From an uncultured Ruminococcus sp. (GTDB lineage: Bacteria; Bacillota; Clostridia; Oscillospirales; Ruminococcaceae): DNA of 64,000 nucleotides. The stretch's first letter is position 1. Every line of letters starts with the position of its first letter. Below, one piece after another: positions 50,556 to 58,861 of this stretch. The notes beneath the pieces were generated by a model. It saw nothing but the letters and a program-made list of their open reading frames with translations, searched no databases and had not been told where the DNA came from. The position numbers and the translations under genes were made by a program. The stretch spans positions 1 to 64,000 of the forward strand of contig CACZGM010000026.1 of assembly GCA_902780695.1 (NCBI GenBank), given 5' to 3'.

Positions 50556-50771
50556 TTACTTTTCCTCGCTTTCATAAAATCTACGATTCCAGAATCCAGC
50601 CGCTTCCTGCATAGCGCAAGTATCAACATCTGCTTGAAATATCGGTGATTGCAGACCACAGTCCGTACATACGATGTATGTGTACGGTAATTTGCTATCT
50701 TCATCGAACATGAATTCTGCCTCACATCCGCATAGCGGGCAGCATTTCAAAGGAAACTTCTCTTTTTCCAT
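50556..50771 (-). CDS. Lar-like protein (copy 3)
   Basis: 71 residues: PLKCCPLCGCEAEFMFDEDS, IVCTDCGLQSPIF and AAGFWNRRF match the Lar family outline with its two cysteine pairs and terminal W-N-R. GAGG precedes the ATG. Confidence 0.65.
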   Translation of the reverse strand: MEKEKFPLKCCPLCGCEAEFMFDEDSKLPYTYIVCTDCGLQSPIFQADVDTCAMQEAAGFWNRRFYESEEK

Positions 50772-50969
50772 TTAAGTATCCTCGCTTTTCTCATAATTTT
50801 TGCAATAGAACATATCTTCTGCAATATCAAGCCCTTTCTGCAAGCCCTCGTAGTATTTCTGTATTTTTTCTTGTTCCTTGACTCGTTCTGCTTGATACCG
50901 CTTTCTTGCCTCAGCTATATGGTCAAGTGCTTTTTTGGTATCAATATTTTCCGTTTTATACAAGCTCAC
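50772..50969 (-). CDS. small coiled-coil phage protein
   Basis: 65 residues from GTG 50969, which overlaps the upstream stop (GTGA) and has AAGGAAG upstream. ALDHIAEARKRYQAERVKEQ is a coiled coil. No function known. Confidence 0.45.
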   Translation of the reverse strand: MSLYKTENIDTKKALDHIAEARKRYQAERVKEQEKIQKYYEGLQKGLDIAEDMFYCKNYEKSEDT

Positions 50970-51769
50970 GGCTCCCACTTCCTTCCCAGATACTCTATCT
51001 TCACAATATCTCCGCCGTCGCCGTGAAGGCCGCCGAAGCACTCGATATTGCAGAAATTTCCGGCCTGTAATGCCTTGCTGTTGATATGCTCCGCGTCGTA
51101 GATGAACTCCAGCACACAGGTCACGTCGTATCCGTCGGCGTGTTTTGTCGGGTGCCCGAAGAAGTTCGGATCCGTGCCGTCGTCCTTATACTCAGCAAGC
51201 ATCACATAGAGTTCAGTTCCGCATCTGAGAGTTACCCTGAATGTATCTCCGATCGTGCGCCCATAAGCTGAGCCCATAGCGGCAAGGAAGTATATGTGAT
51301 CTCCGTCGAAGTAACAGCGGATACCGTACTTTCCCGTGAATGCCTGAAGCTGTAGCGCCCATTGTTCGGATTTCTTGTCTGTGATCGCGGTGTATGGCAT
51401 ACCTGATATAACATTTGTCCGACCTTCCGGAAGTCGTTCCTTTAAATTTTCTGCATTCGCCTGCAAAATTTCATCCGCTGCGATCTCCGACTCTTCCTGC
51501 TGCGATTTCGCAGCGCCCGTCTCCCGGAGTGCTTTTACTTCATCGGCAAGGCGGTCTTTGTCGACGTTCAGCTTCTCGATCTCCCGAACGAGCTCCCGCT
51601 TATCGGAAATCAGAACCTTGTTATCTTCCTCAAGGCGGTCTATACATTCTCCCTGATCTGCAAAGCAGCGGGAAAGGTCTCTATACCAACAAGTGGTAAT
51701 GAATGCCATTATGTTTGCCGCAAGAAGCAGCACCGCGAGTATTATTTCTGCTATAACCATTCTCTTCAT
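50966..51769 (-). CDS. membrane-anchored coiled-coil phage protein
   Basis: 267 residues: an N-terminal membrane helix (MVIAEIILAVLLLAANIMAF), a coiled coil near 40-95 (IDRLEEDNKVLISDKRELVR), then a soluble beta domain (GIRCYFDGDHIYFLAAMGSA, TLRCGTELYVMLAEYKDDGT, CNIECFGGLHGDGGDIVKIE). Motif copy 5 lies in its frame. No family recognised; it may act at the inner membrane, for instance in superinfection exclusion, but nothing proves this. Confidence 0.5.
   Translation of the reverse strand: MKRMVIAEIILAVLLLAANIMAFITTCWYRDLSRCFADQGECIDRLEEDNKVLISDKRELVREIEKLNVDKDRLADEVKALRETGAAKSQQEESEIAADEILQANAENLKERLPEGRTNVISGMPYTAITDKKSEQWALQLQAFTGKYGIRCYFDGDHIYFLAAMGSAYGRTIGDTFRVTLRCGTELYVMLAEYKDDGTDPNFFGHPTKHADGYDVTCVLEFIYDAEHINSKALQAGNFCNIECFGGLHGDGGDIVKIEYLGRKWEP
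51452..51468. repeat. 17-bp dispersed phage motif, copy 5
   Basis: TGCATTCGCCTGCAAAA, the only copy inside a coding frame (encoding LQANAE in the 267-residue protein). Confidence 0.65.
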
Positions 51770-52101
51770 TCAGTCTCCCTTCCTCGGTATCCTGTAAAAA
51801 TATCGTACATCTTCGCGCAAAGAGGACATTTGTGATCCTTCTGAGCTTCTCGTGCTATGATTTCAAGCTCAAGCGTCCTTTTGGTCGTTTGCTTATATAT
51901 CCGCTCCTGCAATTCAAGTTCCCGGTGTTTTTCCATAGCGCGGGCTTTCTCGACTTTGGCGTTTGCTTCCGAGATAATGCCCTCGCGGTATTCGCCGTAG
52001 ATCGCGATCAATATGTGGTACAGCATCATATCACACAGCCCCGCGTCATCGGGGAGCGGCATTCTCTTCCTTGCAAGAGCATCTACTTCCTTGCTTGTCA
52101 T
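51766..52101 (-). CDS. phage protein with C-terminal CxxC
   Basis: 111 residues: helical start (LCDMMLYHILIAIYGEYREG), charged coiled coil (EKHRELELQERIYKQTTKRT) and HKCPLCAKMYDIF near the end. No family recognised. AGGTGCGAT precedes the ATG. Confidence 0.45.
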   Translation of the reverse strand: MTSKEVDALARKRMPLPDDAGLCDMMLYHILIAIYGEYREGIISEANAKVEKARAMEKHRELELQERIYKQTTKRTLELEIIAREAQKDHKCPLCAKMYDIFTGYRGRETE

Positions 52102-52409
52102 ATCGCACCTACCAATTCCAGCGCGTCATCGACGCTTCGGACTATCCCTGCGGCGCATCCGTAGCGGTCACGCATAACCGCGAGGAATTTCTCCTGCTCC
52201 GGTCTTACGGTTCCCGTCGGTGTCTTGACTTCGAGGAAATATGCCTTTCCGCTCTTGTATGCGACAAGATCGCTGTGACCTTTCGGAAGCCCGGTATCGA
52301 ACCACCGCCCGTCCTGCATCTTTACCTTGCCGACGTTAGCGCGGAAGACGCAGAAACCGTGTTTTGAAAGTTCTTCGCGGATAAGCGACTGTATATCGTG
52401 TTCATTCAT
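52098..52409 (-). CDS. VRR-NUC domain nuclease
   Basis: 103 residues. FCVFRANVGKVKMQDGRWFD, then GLPKGHSDLVAYKSGKAYFL and EVKTPTGTVRPEQEKFLAVM contain the PD-(D/E)XK site (D in SDL, EVK). The stand-alone VRR-NUC domain is common next to phage helicases and may cut branched DNA. Overlaps the helicase stop (ATGA). Confidence 0.82.
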   Translation of the reverse strand: MNEHDIQSLIREELSKHGFCVFRANVGKVKMQDGRWFDTGLPKGHSDLVAYKSGKAYFLEVKTPTGTVRPEQEKFLAVMRDRYGCAAGIVRSVDDALELVGAI

Positions 52410-53752
52410 CTTCGTTTACCTCTGAGCATTCCCATAGCGACCGCCGTGTGATATGCCCAGCCTTTCTTGTAGTGTTTCAGATCTGCGAATATATACAGCT
52501 CGTGAACGCTCTTGCATTGGTTCGGAGAGATGTATTTCATCACCTTTTCCTTGAGCGCAGTTTCCGCAGGATCTGTTATCTTCATCAGAGCCGTGTCCCG
52601 TTTTTCTTCCGGTCTCTCCTGCTCCTGAACCTTGTAGATATGTCCGCAGTTCGGACAAACAGCCGCCGGTTCGTGAGCGAAGAAGCATTCCGGGCATTGC
52701 CTGATAGATACCTCGTTTTTCTTCGCTCGCTGCGGCTTCGGTTCAAGCGTCCATTCTCTGTCCCGATCCGGTAGCCCGTGCCGGTGAACATTCCCGACAT
52801 GGTCTATGATGATCGCCGTTTTCCCTTCCTGATACCTCATACAGCGCATAGACTGCTGAACGTAGAGTGTCAGGCTCTTTGTTGGTCGGAGCAGTATCGA
52901 GGTATTGCAATCGGGAACATCGAATCCCTCGGATATGAGATCGACATTGCAGAGTATCTGTATTGCTCCCGAACGGAATGCGTTTATCATCTCCGCCCGT
53001 TCTCCCTTCGGAGTAGTGCCGTCGATGTGAGCGGCACTTATTCCCGCTTCTCTGAAAGCCTCCGCCATTTCCTTTGAGTGCTTTATCGTCGCACAGTAGC
53101 AGATAGCTTTCTTTCCCTCTGATAACTGCTTGTAGTATCCGATAACGTCACCGTAGATGTGAGGTTTCGCAAGTGCTGTCTCGATGTCTTCCGGAGCATA
53201 ATCACCGTTTCGCGACTTGATACCCGACAGATCGGCGACCGGCGGAGCATAGTACTCATACGGAGAAAGACATTTCCGGGCTATAAGTTCCTTCGCGGAG
53301 ATACCGATAAGCAAGCAGTCGTTGATCTCTCCGAGACCGCCCCCGTTAAGTCTTACCGGTGTTGCCGTAACTCCTACACAATGACTGTCGAAGTATTCAT
53401 ATATCCGCTTGTAGCTTGATGCCAGACAGTGATGATTTTCGTCTGTGATGATAAGCGCGGGTTTCTCGATCTTCTTCAGCCGCCGTGTTATCGTCTGCAC
53501 CATGCCAACCGTGCAGAGCTGCATATCGGTGCCGTATGCCCGGAACGTGTTCTCTATCTGCTCACATAGTTCCTGACGATGTACAAGGAACAGGACACGC
53601 TTTCCGTTATCCGTTGTTCGTTTCGCCATATCTGCGGTTATGATAGATTTACCGCCGCCGCAGGGAAGAACGATGCACGGACGCTTGTACCCTTGCCGCC
53701 ATGCGTCATGGACACGGGAAACAAGGTCAAGCTGGTAATCCCTGAGTTGCAT
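52406..53752 (-). CDS. DEAD/DEAH-box (SF2) helicase
   Basis: 448 residues: motif I VLPCGGGKSIITADMAKRTT, DExH-like box ALIITDENHHCLASSYKRIY, motif III VGVTATPVRLNGGGLGEIND, and motif VI YVQQSMRCMRYQEGKTAIII. A zinc ribbon (RQCPECFFAHEPAAVCPNCG) lies near 355. It unwinds DNA or branched substrates in phage replication. AAAGGATAAA precedes the ATG. It borders the GTTACAC array. Confidence 0.9.
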   Translation of the reverse strand: MQLRDYQLDLVSRVHDAWRQGYKRPCIVLPCGGGKSIITADMAKRTTDNGKRVLFLVHRQELCEQIENTFRAYGTDMQLCTVGMVQTITRRLKKIEKPALIITDENHHCLASSYKRIYEYFDSHCVGVTATPVRLNGGGLGEINDCLLIGISAKELIARKCLSPYEYYAPPVADLSGIKSRNGDYAPEDIETALAKPHIYGDVIGYYKQLSEGKKAICYCATIKHSKEMAEAFREAGISAAHIDGTTPKGERAEMINAFRSGAIQILCNVDLISEGFDVPDCNTSILLRPTKSLTLYVQQSMRCMRYQEGKTAIIIDHVGNVHRHGLPDRDREWTLEPKPQRAKKNEVSIRQCPECFFAHEPAAVCPNCGHIYKVQEQERPEEKRDTALMKITDPAETALKEKVMKYISPNQCKSVHELYIFADLKHYKKGWAYHTAVAMGMLRGKRR

Positions 53753-53766
53753 TTTATCCTTTCCGC

Positions 53767-54030
53767 GTTACACCTGTTACACCGTGTTACACTTTGGTGT
53801 AACAGCGCAAACGCTTTGTTAATGCGGCTTTGCGGATTTTGTTACACCGTTACACCATTTTTGCAAGTTCTCTATAAGGCGATTTTTATTTTTTGTGTTT
53901 CAAAAAAATATTTTTTCTCGCGTGTATATGTGTCTGTTTTTGGTGTAACGGTGTAACAGTGTAACAGATGCCCTTAAACCCGCATTGTTAAGCCATTCTT
54001 TTGTTACACCAACTGTTACACCGGTGTAAC
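53767..54030. repeat. GTTACAC repeat array, candidate phage origin or initiator site
   Basis: Twelve copies of GTTACAC or its complement GTGTAAC lie between helicase and DUF927 genes, at 53767, 53776, 53786, 53797, 53841, 53849, 53943, 53951, 53959, 54003, 54015 and 54024, most followed by C. An AT-rich stretch (53880-53930) lies in the middle. No gene is in this 280-bp gap. Iterons with an AT-rich centre are the usual shape of a phage or plasmid origin. Confidence 0.7.
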
Positions 54031-54033
54031 ACT

Positions 54034-55884
54034 CTAAAAATCAATATCTTCATAGGTATCGTGATCACGGTCATCTTCGCCCATAATACACATGGCGACA
54101 CATTGTGTCACAGGCATACCCGGAAACATCCGTCGGTTCACGCAGTAGCCTTTAGCGTCGCCGCGTGTTTTTATCAGGTTCTTGTGCCGCAGATACGCAA
54201 GCAGAGCCTTCGGATTGATGCCCGCTTCACCGCAGGCACGGTCAAATACAGAGCGTATAATATAAACGACTGCATTGCTTCCCGTTTCCTCAATCTCTCC
54301 GTAGCATTCGCCGTTTTCGACTGCTCCGAACCTGTTGTGGTTCGCTGCGACCCAGCCGCACATATACTCATACCCGCGTATCTCCGAAGAGACCGCTTCG
54401 GCGCTTTTCAAGAACTCGGACATATCTTTTGCCGTCAGAGGGGCTCCCTCAAAGAACCATTCGGTTATGAGCTCGTCGGCGGTCAGGATCACAGCCGCTG
54501 CCATAGCCTGTTTCTCCGTTGCCTTGTCGTCGATGCACGCAGCGCGGTGTTTTTCGTAGATTTCCGCCGCTTTTTCCATGTTTTCATCCTGATTCAGACG
54601 ATAAATGAACATTTTTCCGCCGAAACCGTAGTTTTTTGTGAAGAAATTGGCGGTGTACGGTCCGTTTTCGATGATCTTCGTATCAGCGGCACACGCTACC
54701 TCGATCACGCGGTTCATAGCTCCCGCGCCGTCCTGCTCTCCGACTATCGGTGTCTCTCCGGACGTGATAAAACAGTTATTCCATATCGGAACTTCTGCCA
54801 AGCCGAGATTTACCGTTCCTCTGGTTTTTCCGACACCTTCCGCAAGCTCATATATCTTGAACTTCGGCGTGCCGTTCTTGCCCTTTTCAAGGAGCTGTGT
54901 TTCGTCGAGCAGCATCGGGATACTGCGAAGAAAATTCGCCTTGAATTCAAAGCCCGAATCCGAACCCTTGACCGTTGCAAATATTCCGTTGCCTTTTACC
55001 GGATCGCCCCACACGGAAGCCGCCGCCATTTGTGCGACCGTCTTTCCGGTACCACTTCCGCCCCACAAATGAACGATGAACGGAAGAGCGTGCAGCGGCT
55101 CAATCAGACTGCTTGCAAAAGAAGCGGCAATGACGATCCTCGCTGTCAGGTTATATTCTCGGCACTTGCTTATTTCGTCCACCCATTCATCAAAACTGCC
55201 TTTTGAGCGGATAGACTGAAATATTTTCGTGTACCGCGCGTCTCCGTCGAATTCCACACCCTCTATGTATGGCACAAAGCCTTCCGTACACCAGCCGAGA
55301 TGACTGATAGACGGCACAAGAGGTATATCATCGTAATTTTCGTTGATGATCTCATTGAAGTAACTGACAAGGTTCCGCGAGGTCTCCGAAGTCACGGAAA
55401 CACCGTCGCTCGCAAGTGATACGATCTTGTTTGCGTTGCATAAGATCTCGGAATCCACGATCTTCGTCTTTTTCTTCCTCGACTGACCGCGCCGGTACTC
55501 GATCTTGTACTTTTCCTTTGAAGTCTCGATGTCCTCAAAGCGCTGTATAGGGTATATCGGGTGAAAACAGGCAAGCTCACGGTTTCCGTTGTTCCCCATG
55601 CGCCAGATGCCCGTTTCGTCCGCGTTCCATTGCTTGAGCTTCAATTCAAATTCCTGCCCTTGGAAGTCGGACACCTTATAGTCCGTAGCGTCCTCAAAAG
55701 GCGCTTTCAGAGACTTCCGGTACCCGGCAAGCGTTTTCTTGAACGCCTTGAAACCGAGTTTCTTTGCGTATGCTTCAAGCTTATTTTCCGCTATCTGCTT
55801 TTTGAAAGGATCCTCGATCTTTTCAAGCTCTTCGTATGGGGCAATATCGTTGAAATCTTCAAGCTTGTAATTGAATTCCATCAT
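54034..55884 (-). CDS. DUF927-type phage replication ATPase/helicase
   Basis: 616 residues. The central ATPase has Walker A in IVHLWGGSGTGKTVAQMAAA and a Walker B-like stretch SIPMLLDETQLLEKGKNGTP. The N-terminal part (KLEDFNDIAPYEELEKIEDP ...) and SISHLGWCTEGFVPYIEGVE are typical of DUF927 proteins, which act with a CHC2 primase as a replicative helicase-primase. It overlaps the primase stop and abuts the GTTACAC array, so it is a candidate binder of it. Confidence 0.85.
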   Translation of the reverse strand: MMEFNYKLEDFNDIAPYEELEKIEDPFKKQIAENKLEAYAKKLGFKAFKKTLAGYRKSLKAPFEDATDYKVSDFQGQEFELKLKQWNADETGIWRMGNNGNRELACFHPIYPIQRFEDIETSKEKYKIEYRRGQSRKKKTKIVDSEILCNANKIVSLASDGVSVTSETSRNLVSYFNEIINENYDDIPLVPSISHLGWCTEGFVPYIEGVEFDGDARYTKIFQSIRSKGSFDEWVDEISKCREYNLTARIVIAASFASSLIEPLHALPFIVHLWGGSGTGKTVAQMAAASVWGDPVKGNGIFATVKGSDSGFEFKANFLRSIPMLLDETQLLEKGKNGTPKFKIYELAEGVGKTRGTVNLGLAEVPIWNNCFITSGETPIVGEQDGAGAMNRVIEVACAADTKIIENGPYTANFFTKNYGFGGKMFIYRLNQDENMEKAAEIYEKHRAACIDDKATEKQAMAAAVILTADELITEWFFEGAPLTAKDMSEFLKSAEAVSSEIRGYEYMCGWVAANHNRFGAVENGECYGEIEETGSNAVVYIIRSVFDRACGEAGINPKALLAYLRHKNLIKTRGDAKGYCVNRRMFPGMPVTQCVAMCIMGEDDRDHDTYEDIDF

Positions 55885-56378
55885 CTGTACGGGTTTTCAT
55901 AGAGCCAGTCATCAAGGATGTTCAGCTTTATCCGTTCGTTTTCGGTAAGCGGCTGTGTTTTCTGCTTTATCCACAGCTCCCGGAACATAACAGCATAGCT
56001 GTTGTACTTTTCCCTGTATTCCTGCAGCTCCCTCTCCCGCTGCCTCCTCTCTGCGTTTATTTGCCTGAGCCGTTCGGGATCCGTGCCGTTCTGCGACCTT
56101 CCTACACCGATATTAAGGTTAAAATCGGTATTCAGCCGCATGAGCGCGGCTTTAAAGTTAAGACCGTAGAGCAATTTCACGAAGTTTATCAAATCTCCGC
56201 CGGCTCCGCATCCGAAGCAGTAAAACGATGATTCATAGATCTTGCATGAGGCGGTTTTCTCGGCGTGGAACGGGCAGGAAATAAACCCTGCCCTGTCCGG
56301 CTCAAAACCGTAATGCCTCACCGCCACGCTCATAGGAACGAGCTGCTTTACTTCCTCGGATAATTCTCTCGGTGTCAT
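55881..56378 (-). CDS. CHC2 zinc-finger primase N-terminal protein
   Basis: 165 residues. The zinc site is CPFHAEKTASCKIYESSFYC then FGCGAGGDLINFVKLLYGLN, the CHC2 domain of DnaG-type primases. The catalytic TOPRIM domain is absent, so it works with the ATPase downstream. The second half is a charged coiled coil. Confidence 0.85.
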   Translation of the reverse strand: MTPRELSEEVKQLVPMSVAVRHYGFEPDRAGFISCPFHAEKTASCKIYESSFYCFGCGAGGDLINFVKLLYGLNFKAALMRLNTDFNLNIGVGRSQNGTDPERLRQINAERRQRERELQEYREKYNSYAVMFRELWIKQKTQPLTENERIKLNILDDWLYENPYR

Positions 56379-57151
56379 CAGAGGGAGACGACTACATTGC
56401 CGCTGTCAATAAGCTCTTTCAGTTCCTTTTCAAGATAAGCGGCAATCGAACGCCGCGCCTCGATCTTCCACATACCGCCGTCCGCTTCGATGATACCGAC
56501 TTCCAGCGTTTCGCGAGAACGAACACGAATAAGGAACGCGCTCTCCGGCTGCTCTACCTCAAGGAATGTGCGATAAGGTCTCAGATTTACGATAGGCTTG
56601 ACCGGCTCACGGGCAGCAAGCGCGATGCCCTTCTTGACCTGTACGGTCTGTGTCATTCCATTATCGTCGGACTGTACGCTGTTTTCATCGCTTACACGGG
56701 AAAGAAAGTCTAACAGGTACTCCGTTCCCTCGTTCTGGATAAACTGTGAGCGGAGAATTATCATCGCTTCCTCGTGCTCAAACCAGTTTGTGCCTATCCA
56801 CTTTCTCGGGAACTCGTAAGATGAGTGATAGAGGTAAGCGCGGCGGTTATACCCGTCAACACATGTAGATACGGATACACTTGTAGGTGACGTGACATTG
56901 ATATACAGTACATCGGGAGTTTCACACGCCATTGTAATATTGGCGTGCTCCTTGCGGATTATTTTTACCAGTCCGTCAAGGCTTAAAAATTCATAGGTCT
57001 TGGGCAGAGGAGTAAAATCGGGGTGTATTTCCCTGCAAGTGCATCCGTCGAACAGATAATTATGACCGTCTATTTCCCTGAACTGTACCGCATTGTTTGT
57101 AAGTTCTTCAACTTTCTCGATTGCGTCCTTGATAATTGATACTTCATTCAT
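56378..57151 (-). CDS. phage protein, DUF2303/YfdQ-like
   Basis: 257 residues. GTEYLLDFLSRVSDENSVQS, then QVKKGIALAAREPVKPIVNL and RPYRTFLEVEQPESAFLIRV form the conserved part of this phage family; the end is DSGNVVVSL. Function unknown, found with recombination and replication genes. GGAGGTACATACC precedes the ATG. Confidence 0.55.
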   Translation of the reverse strand: MNEVSIIKDAIEKVEELTNNAVQFREIDGHNYLFDGCTCREIHPDFTPLPKTYEFLSLDGLVKIIRKEHANITMACETPDVLYINVTSPTSVSVSTCVDGYNRRAYLYHSSYEFPRKWIGTNWFEHEEAMIILRSQFIQNEGTEYLLDFLSRVSDENSVQSDDNGMTQTVQVKKGIALAAREPVKPIVNLRPYRTFLEVEQPESAFLIRVRSRETLEVGIIEADGGMWKIEARRSIAAYLEKELKELIDSGNVVVSL

Positions 57152-57165
57152 GGTATGTACCTCCG

Positions 57166-57531
57166 TTAAGCAAGTTTAATAAGTTTGAGCTGTGCAGGTT
57201 CTTCCTGCTCCGAACCGTCCGCGTATCTCTGACCGGGTATCTGCGGTGTCATTTCCACGGCTCCGATAGAACCGTCAAGGTCTTTGCCCATATACAGTGC
57301 TGTCATGATAGGTGTTGTGGGTGCAAGCTTTGATGTTGCCGAAGCCGAGACCGATATAGTCTCGCGCTTGTCGTCCGGGGTGAGCTTGATCTTCACGGTA
57401 AGCTCGCGGGGAGCTGTTGCCTTGGTACTCTCATCGCGGATGTTCTCGACGATCTTTGTAATCTCGTAGTCGATGCGCTCCTCGATAGCGCCTTTTGCCA
57501 TTGCAATAATAGATTTTTCGTTTCTGTTCAT
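57166..57531 (-). CDS. phage protein of unknown function
   Basis: 121 residues with a long N-terminal helix (IIAMAKGAIEERIDYEITKI) and a beta segment (LTVKIKLTPDDKRETISVSA). It resembles accessory proteins beside phage SSB genes. No family certain. AAAGGAATATACC precedes the ATG. Confidence 0.5.
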   Translation of the reverse strand: MNRNEKSIIAMAKGAIEERIDYEITKIVENIRDESTKATAPRELTVKIKLTPDDKRETISVSASATSKLAPTTPIMTALYMGKDLDGSIGAVEMTPQIPGQRYADGSEQEEPAQLKLIKLA

Positions 57532-57546
57532 GGTATATTCCTTTCT

Positions 57547-58011
57547 TTAGAACGGGTAGTCATCGTCAATGCCTTCCGGAGCATTGACCTTAGCATTTGC
57601 ATCGGGCGAAGCCGGAGTCCACCCGCCTCCGGTACCAGAAGACTGCGGCGGCGGTGTTGGAGCTGAATTACTGCTCCCGCTTCCTTCCGTTTTCTTGTCA
57701 CCCGTGAATGTCGCACGGTCAACAATGATCTCGGTGACATATCTTTTTACGCCGTTCTTATCGTCATAGCTTCTGTTCTGAAGCTCTCCCTCGATAAGTA
57801 TCGGTCTGCCTTTCGACCAGTATCTTGATATGAAATCCGCTTCGTTACGCCACGCGACGCAGTTGAAAAAATCGGACTTCTTTTCTTCGCCTTTGGTCTG
57901 GTACCGACGATCACAAGCGATACTAAACTGAAGAACGGAAACGCCGTTCGGTGTGGTCTTCAGTTCCAGATCCTGTGTGATCCTGCCGAGCATGATGACT
58001 TTATTATACAT
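57547..58011 (-). CDS. ssb: single-stranded DNA-binding protein
   Basis: 154 residues. The OB fold is canonical: MYNKVIMLGRITQDLELKTT, then FSIACDRRYQTKGEEKKSDF and FNCVAWRNEADFISRYWSKG. The C-terminus has a glycine/proline linker and an acidic tip (IDDDYPF), the partner-binding tail. It sits with recombination genes. Confidence 0.93.
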   Translation of the reverse strand: MYNKVIMLGRITQDLELKTTPNGVSVLQFSIACDRRYQTKGEEKKSDFFNCVAWRNEADFISRYWSKGRPILIEGELQNRSYDDKNGVKRYVTEIIVDRATFTGDKKTEGSGSSNSAPTPPPQSSGTGGGWTPASPDANAKVNAPEGIDDDYPF

Positions 58012-58861
58012 CCTTCTTTACCTCAGTGTTTCCGAGCGCCTCGTTGAGCACTGCCGCCTTTTCGCCGTCTGCCGAATAATCGAACCAGTCTGAAATACCG
58101 GACGCTCCGTCTTTGAGGGAATTCAGTATTCCTTTATACTCAACGAGTTCATCCGGAGTGATATTTTCTACCGAATGTCCGAGGCGTTTTTCAATAAGTG
58201 CCTGCTTGACACCAACCTTGGAGAAAGCCATTATCATATTTCTTGCGCGATCTATAAGCGGTATATCATTCTTTCCCGCCAGTGTGCGCTTACACTCCGC
58301 AACAGCGTTGCTTACAAGGTCGGGCGGCAGTATTGCAAGAATCCTCGCGCGAAGTCTGCGACCGCCGTTATTTGCGTTGTTCTCGTATATATCCCTTTGA
58401 GCTGTCAGCTTCTGAGCGCCGTTCTTTGTATCGCGTATATGCTTTACACTGAAATTCTGACTGCTGCGAGTATTCGTTTCAAGGTCCCACGCATACGCCA
58501 TCATCTCACTTTCGCCGTCCTTCTGCGAAAGTTCCTTAATGCCGAAATCAATGTTCCCCCAGCATCTCGCAAGCTCTTCCGCAAGTCTGATAGACGGTCC
58601 CGATATTGTTTCTCTGCCGCGAGCGTATGAATATGTAGCTTTTTCGGCAAAATCGGCACGCTGACAAGCTATCATTGCTTTCGCAAAAGCCTGTGTTTCA
58701 TCTCTCGGGAATTGCTTCGCGAGAAGCATCATTCCCTGTACTTCGGTCATTGCGCGGGTCTGTTCAACCCTGACGGTTCCCGCATTCATGCTCACAGGCG
58801 ACTGAAACGTCGGTGATGTTGCCTGTCCTGCTACTTCAAAAGGGTTTTCATTTTCTGTCAT
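58004..58861 (-). CDS. putative phage recombination protein
   Basis: 285 residues: MTEVQGMMLLAKQFPRDETQ, ADFAEKATYSYARGRETISG, PSIRLAEELARCWGNIDFGI and RDIYENNANNGGRRLRARIL. Such proteins lie next to RecE/Cas4-type nucleases and SSB in Clostridia phages. A single-strand annealing role is probable from context, but I do not recognise the fold from sequence alone. Confidence 0.6.
   Translation of the reverse strand: MTENENPFEVAGQATSPTFQSPVSMNAGTVRVEQTRAMTEVQGMMLLAKQFPRDETQAFAKAMIACQRADFAEKATYSYARGRETISGPSIRLAEELARCWGNIDFGIKELSQKDGESEMMAYAWDLETNTRSSQNFSVKHIRDTKNGAQKLTAQRDIYENNANNGGRRLRARILAILPPDLVSNAVAECKRTLAGKNDIPLIDRARNMIMAFSKVGVKQALIEKRLGHSVENITPDELVEYKGILNSLKDGASGISDWFDYSADGEKAAVLNEALGNTEVKKDV

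Noticed and set aside
53767..54030. CRISPR array
   Set aside because: Repeat units are only seven to nine bases, in both orientations and with irregular gaps, so they are binding-site repeats, not CRISPR.
54001..55206. 401-codon plus-strand frame
   Set aside because: Antisense to the DUF927 ATPase gene; it begins in the repeat array and shows no motif.
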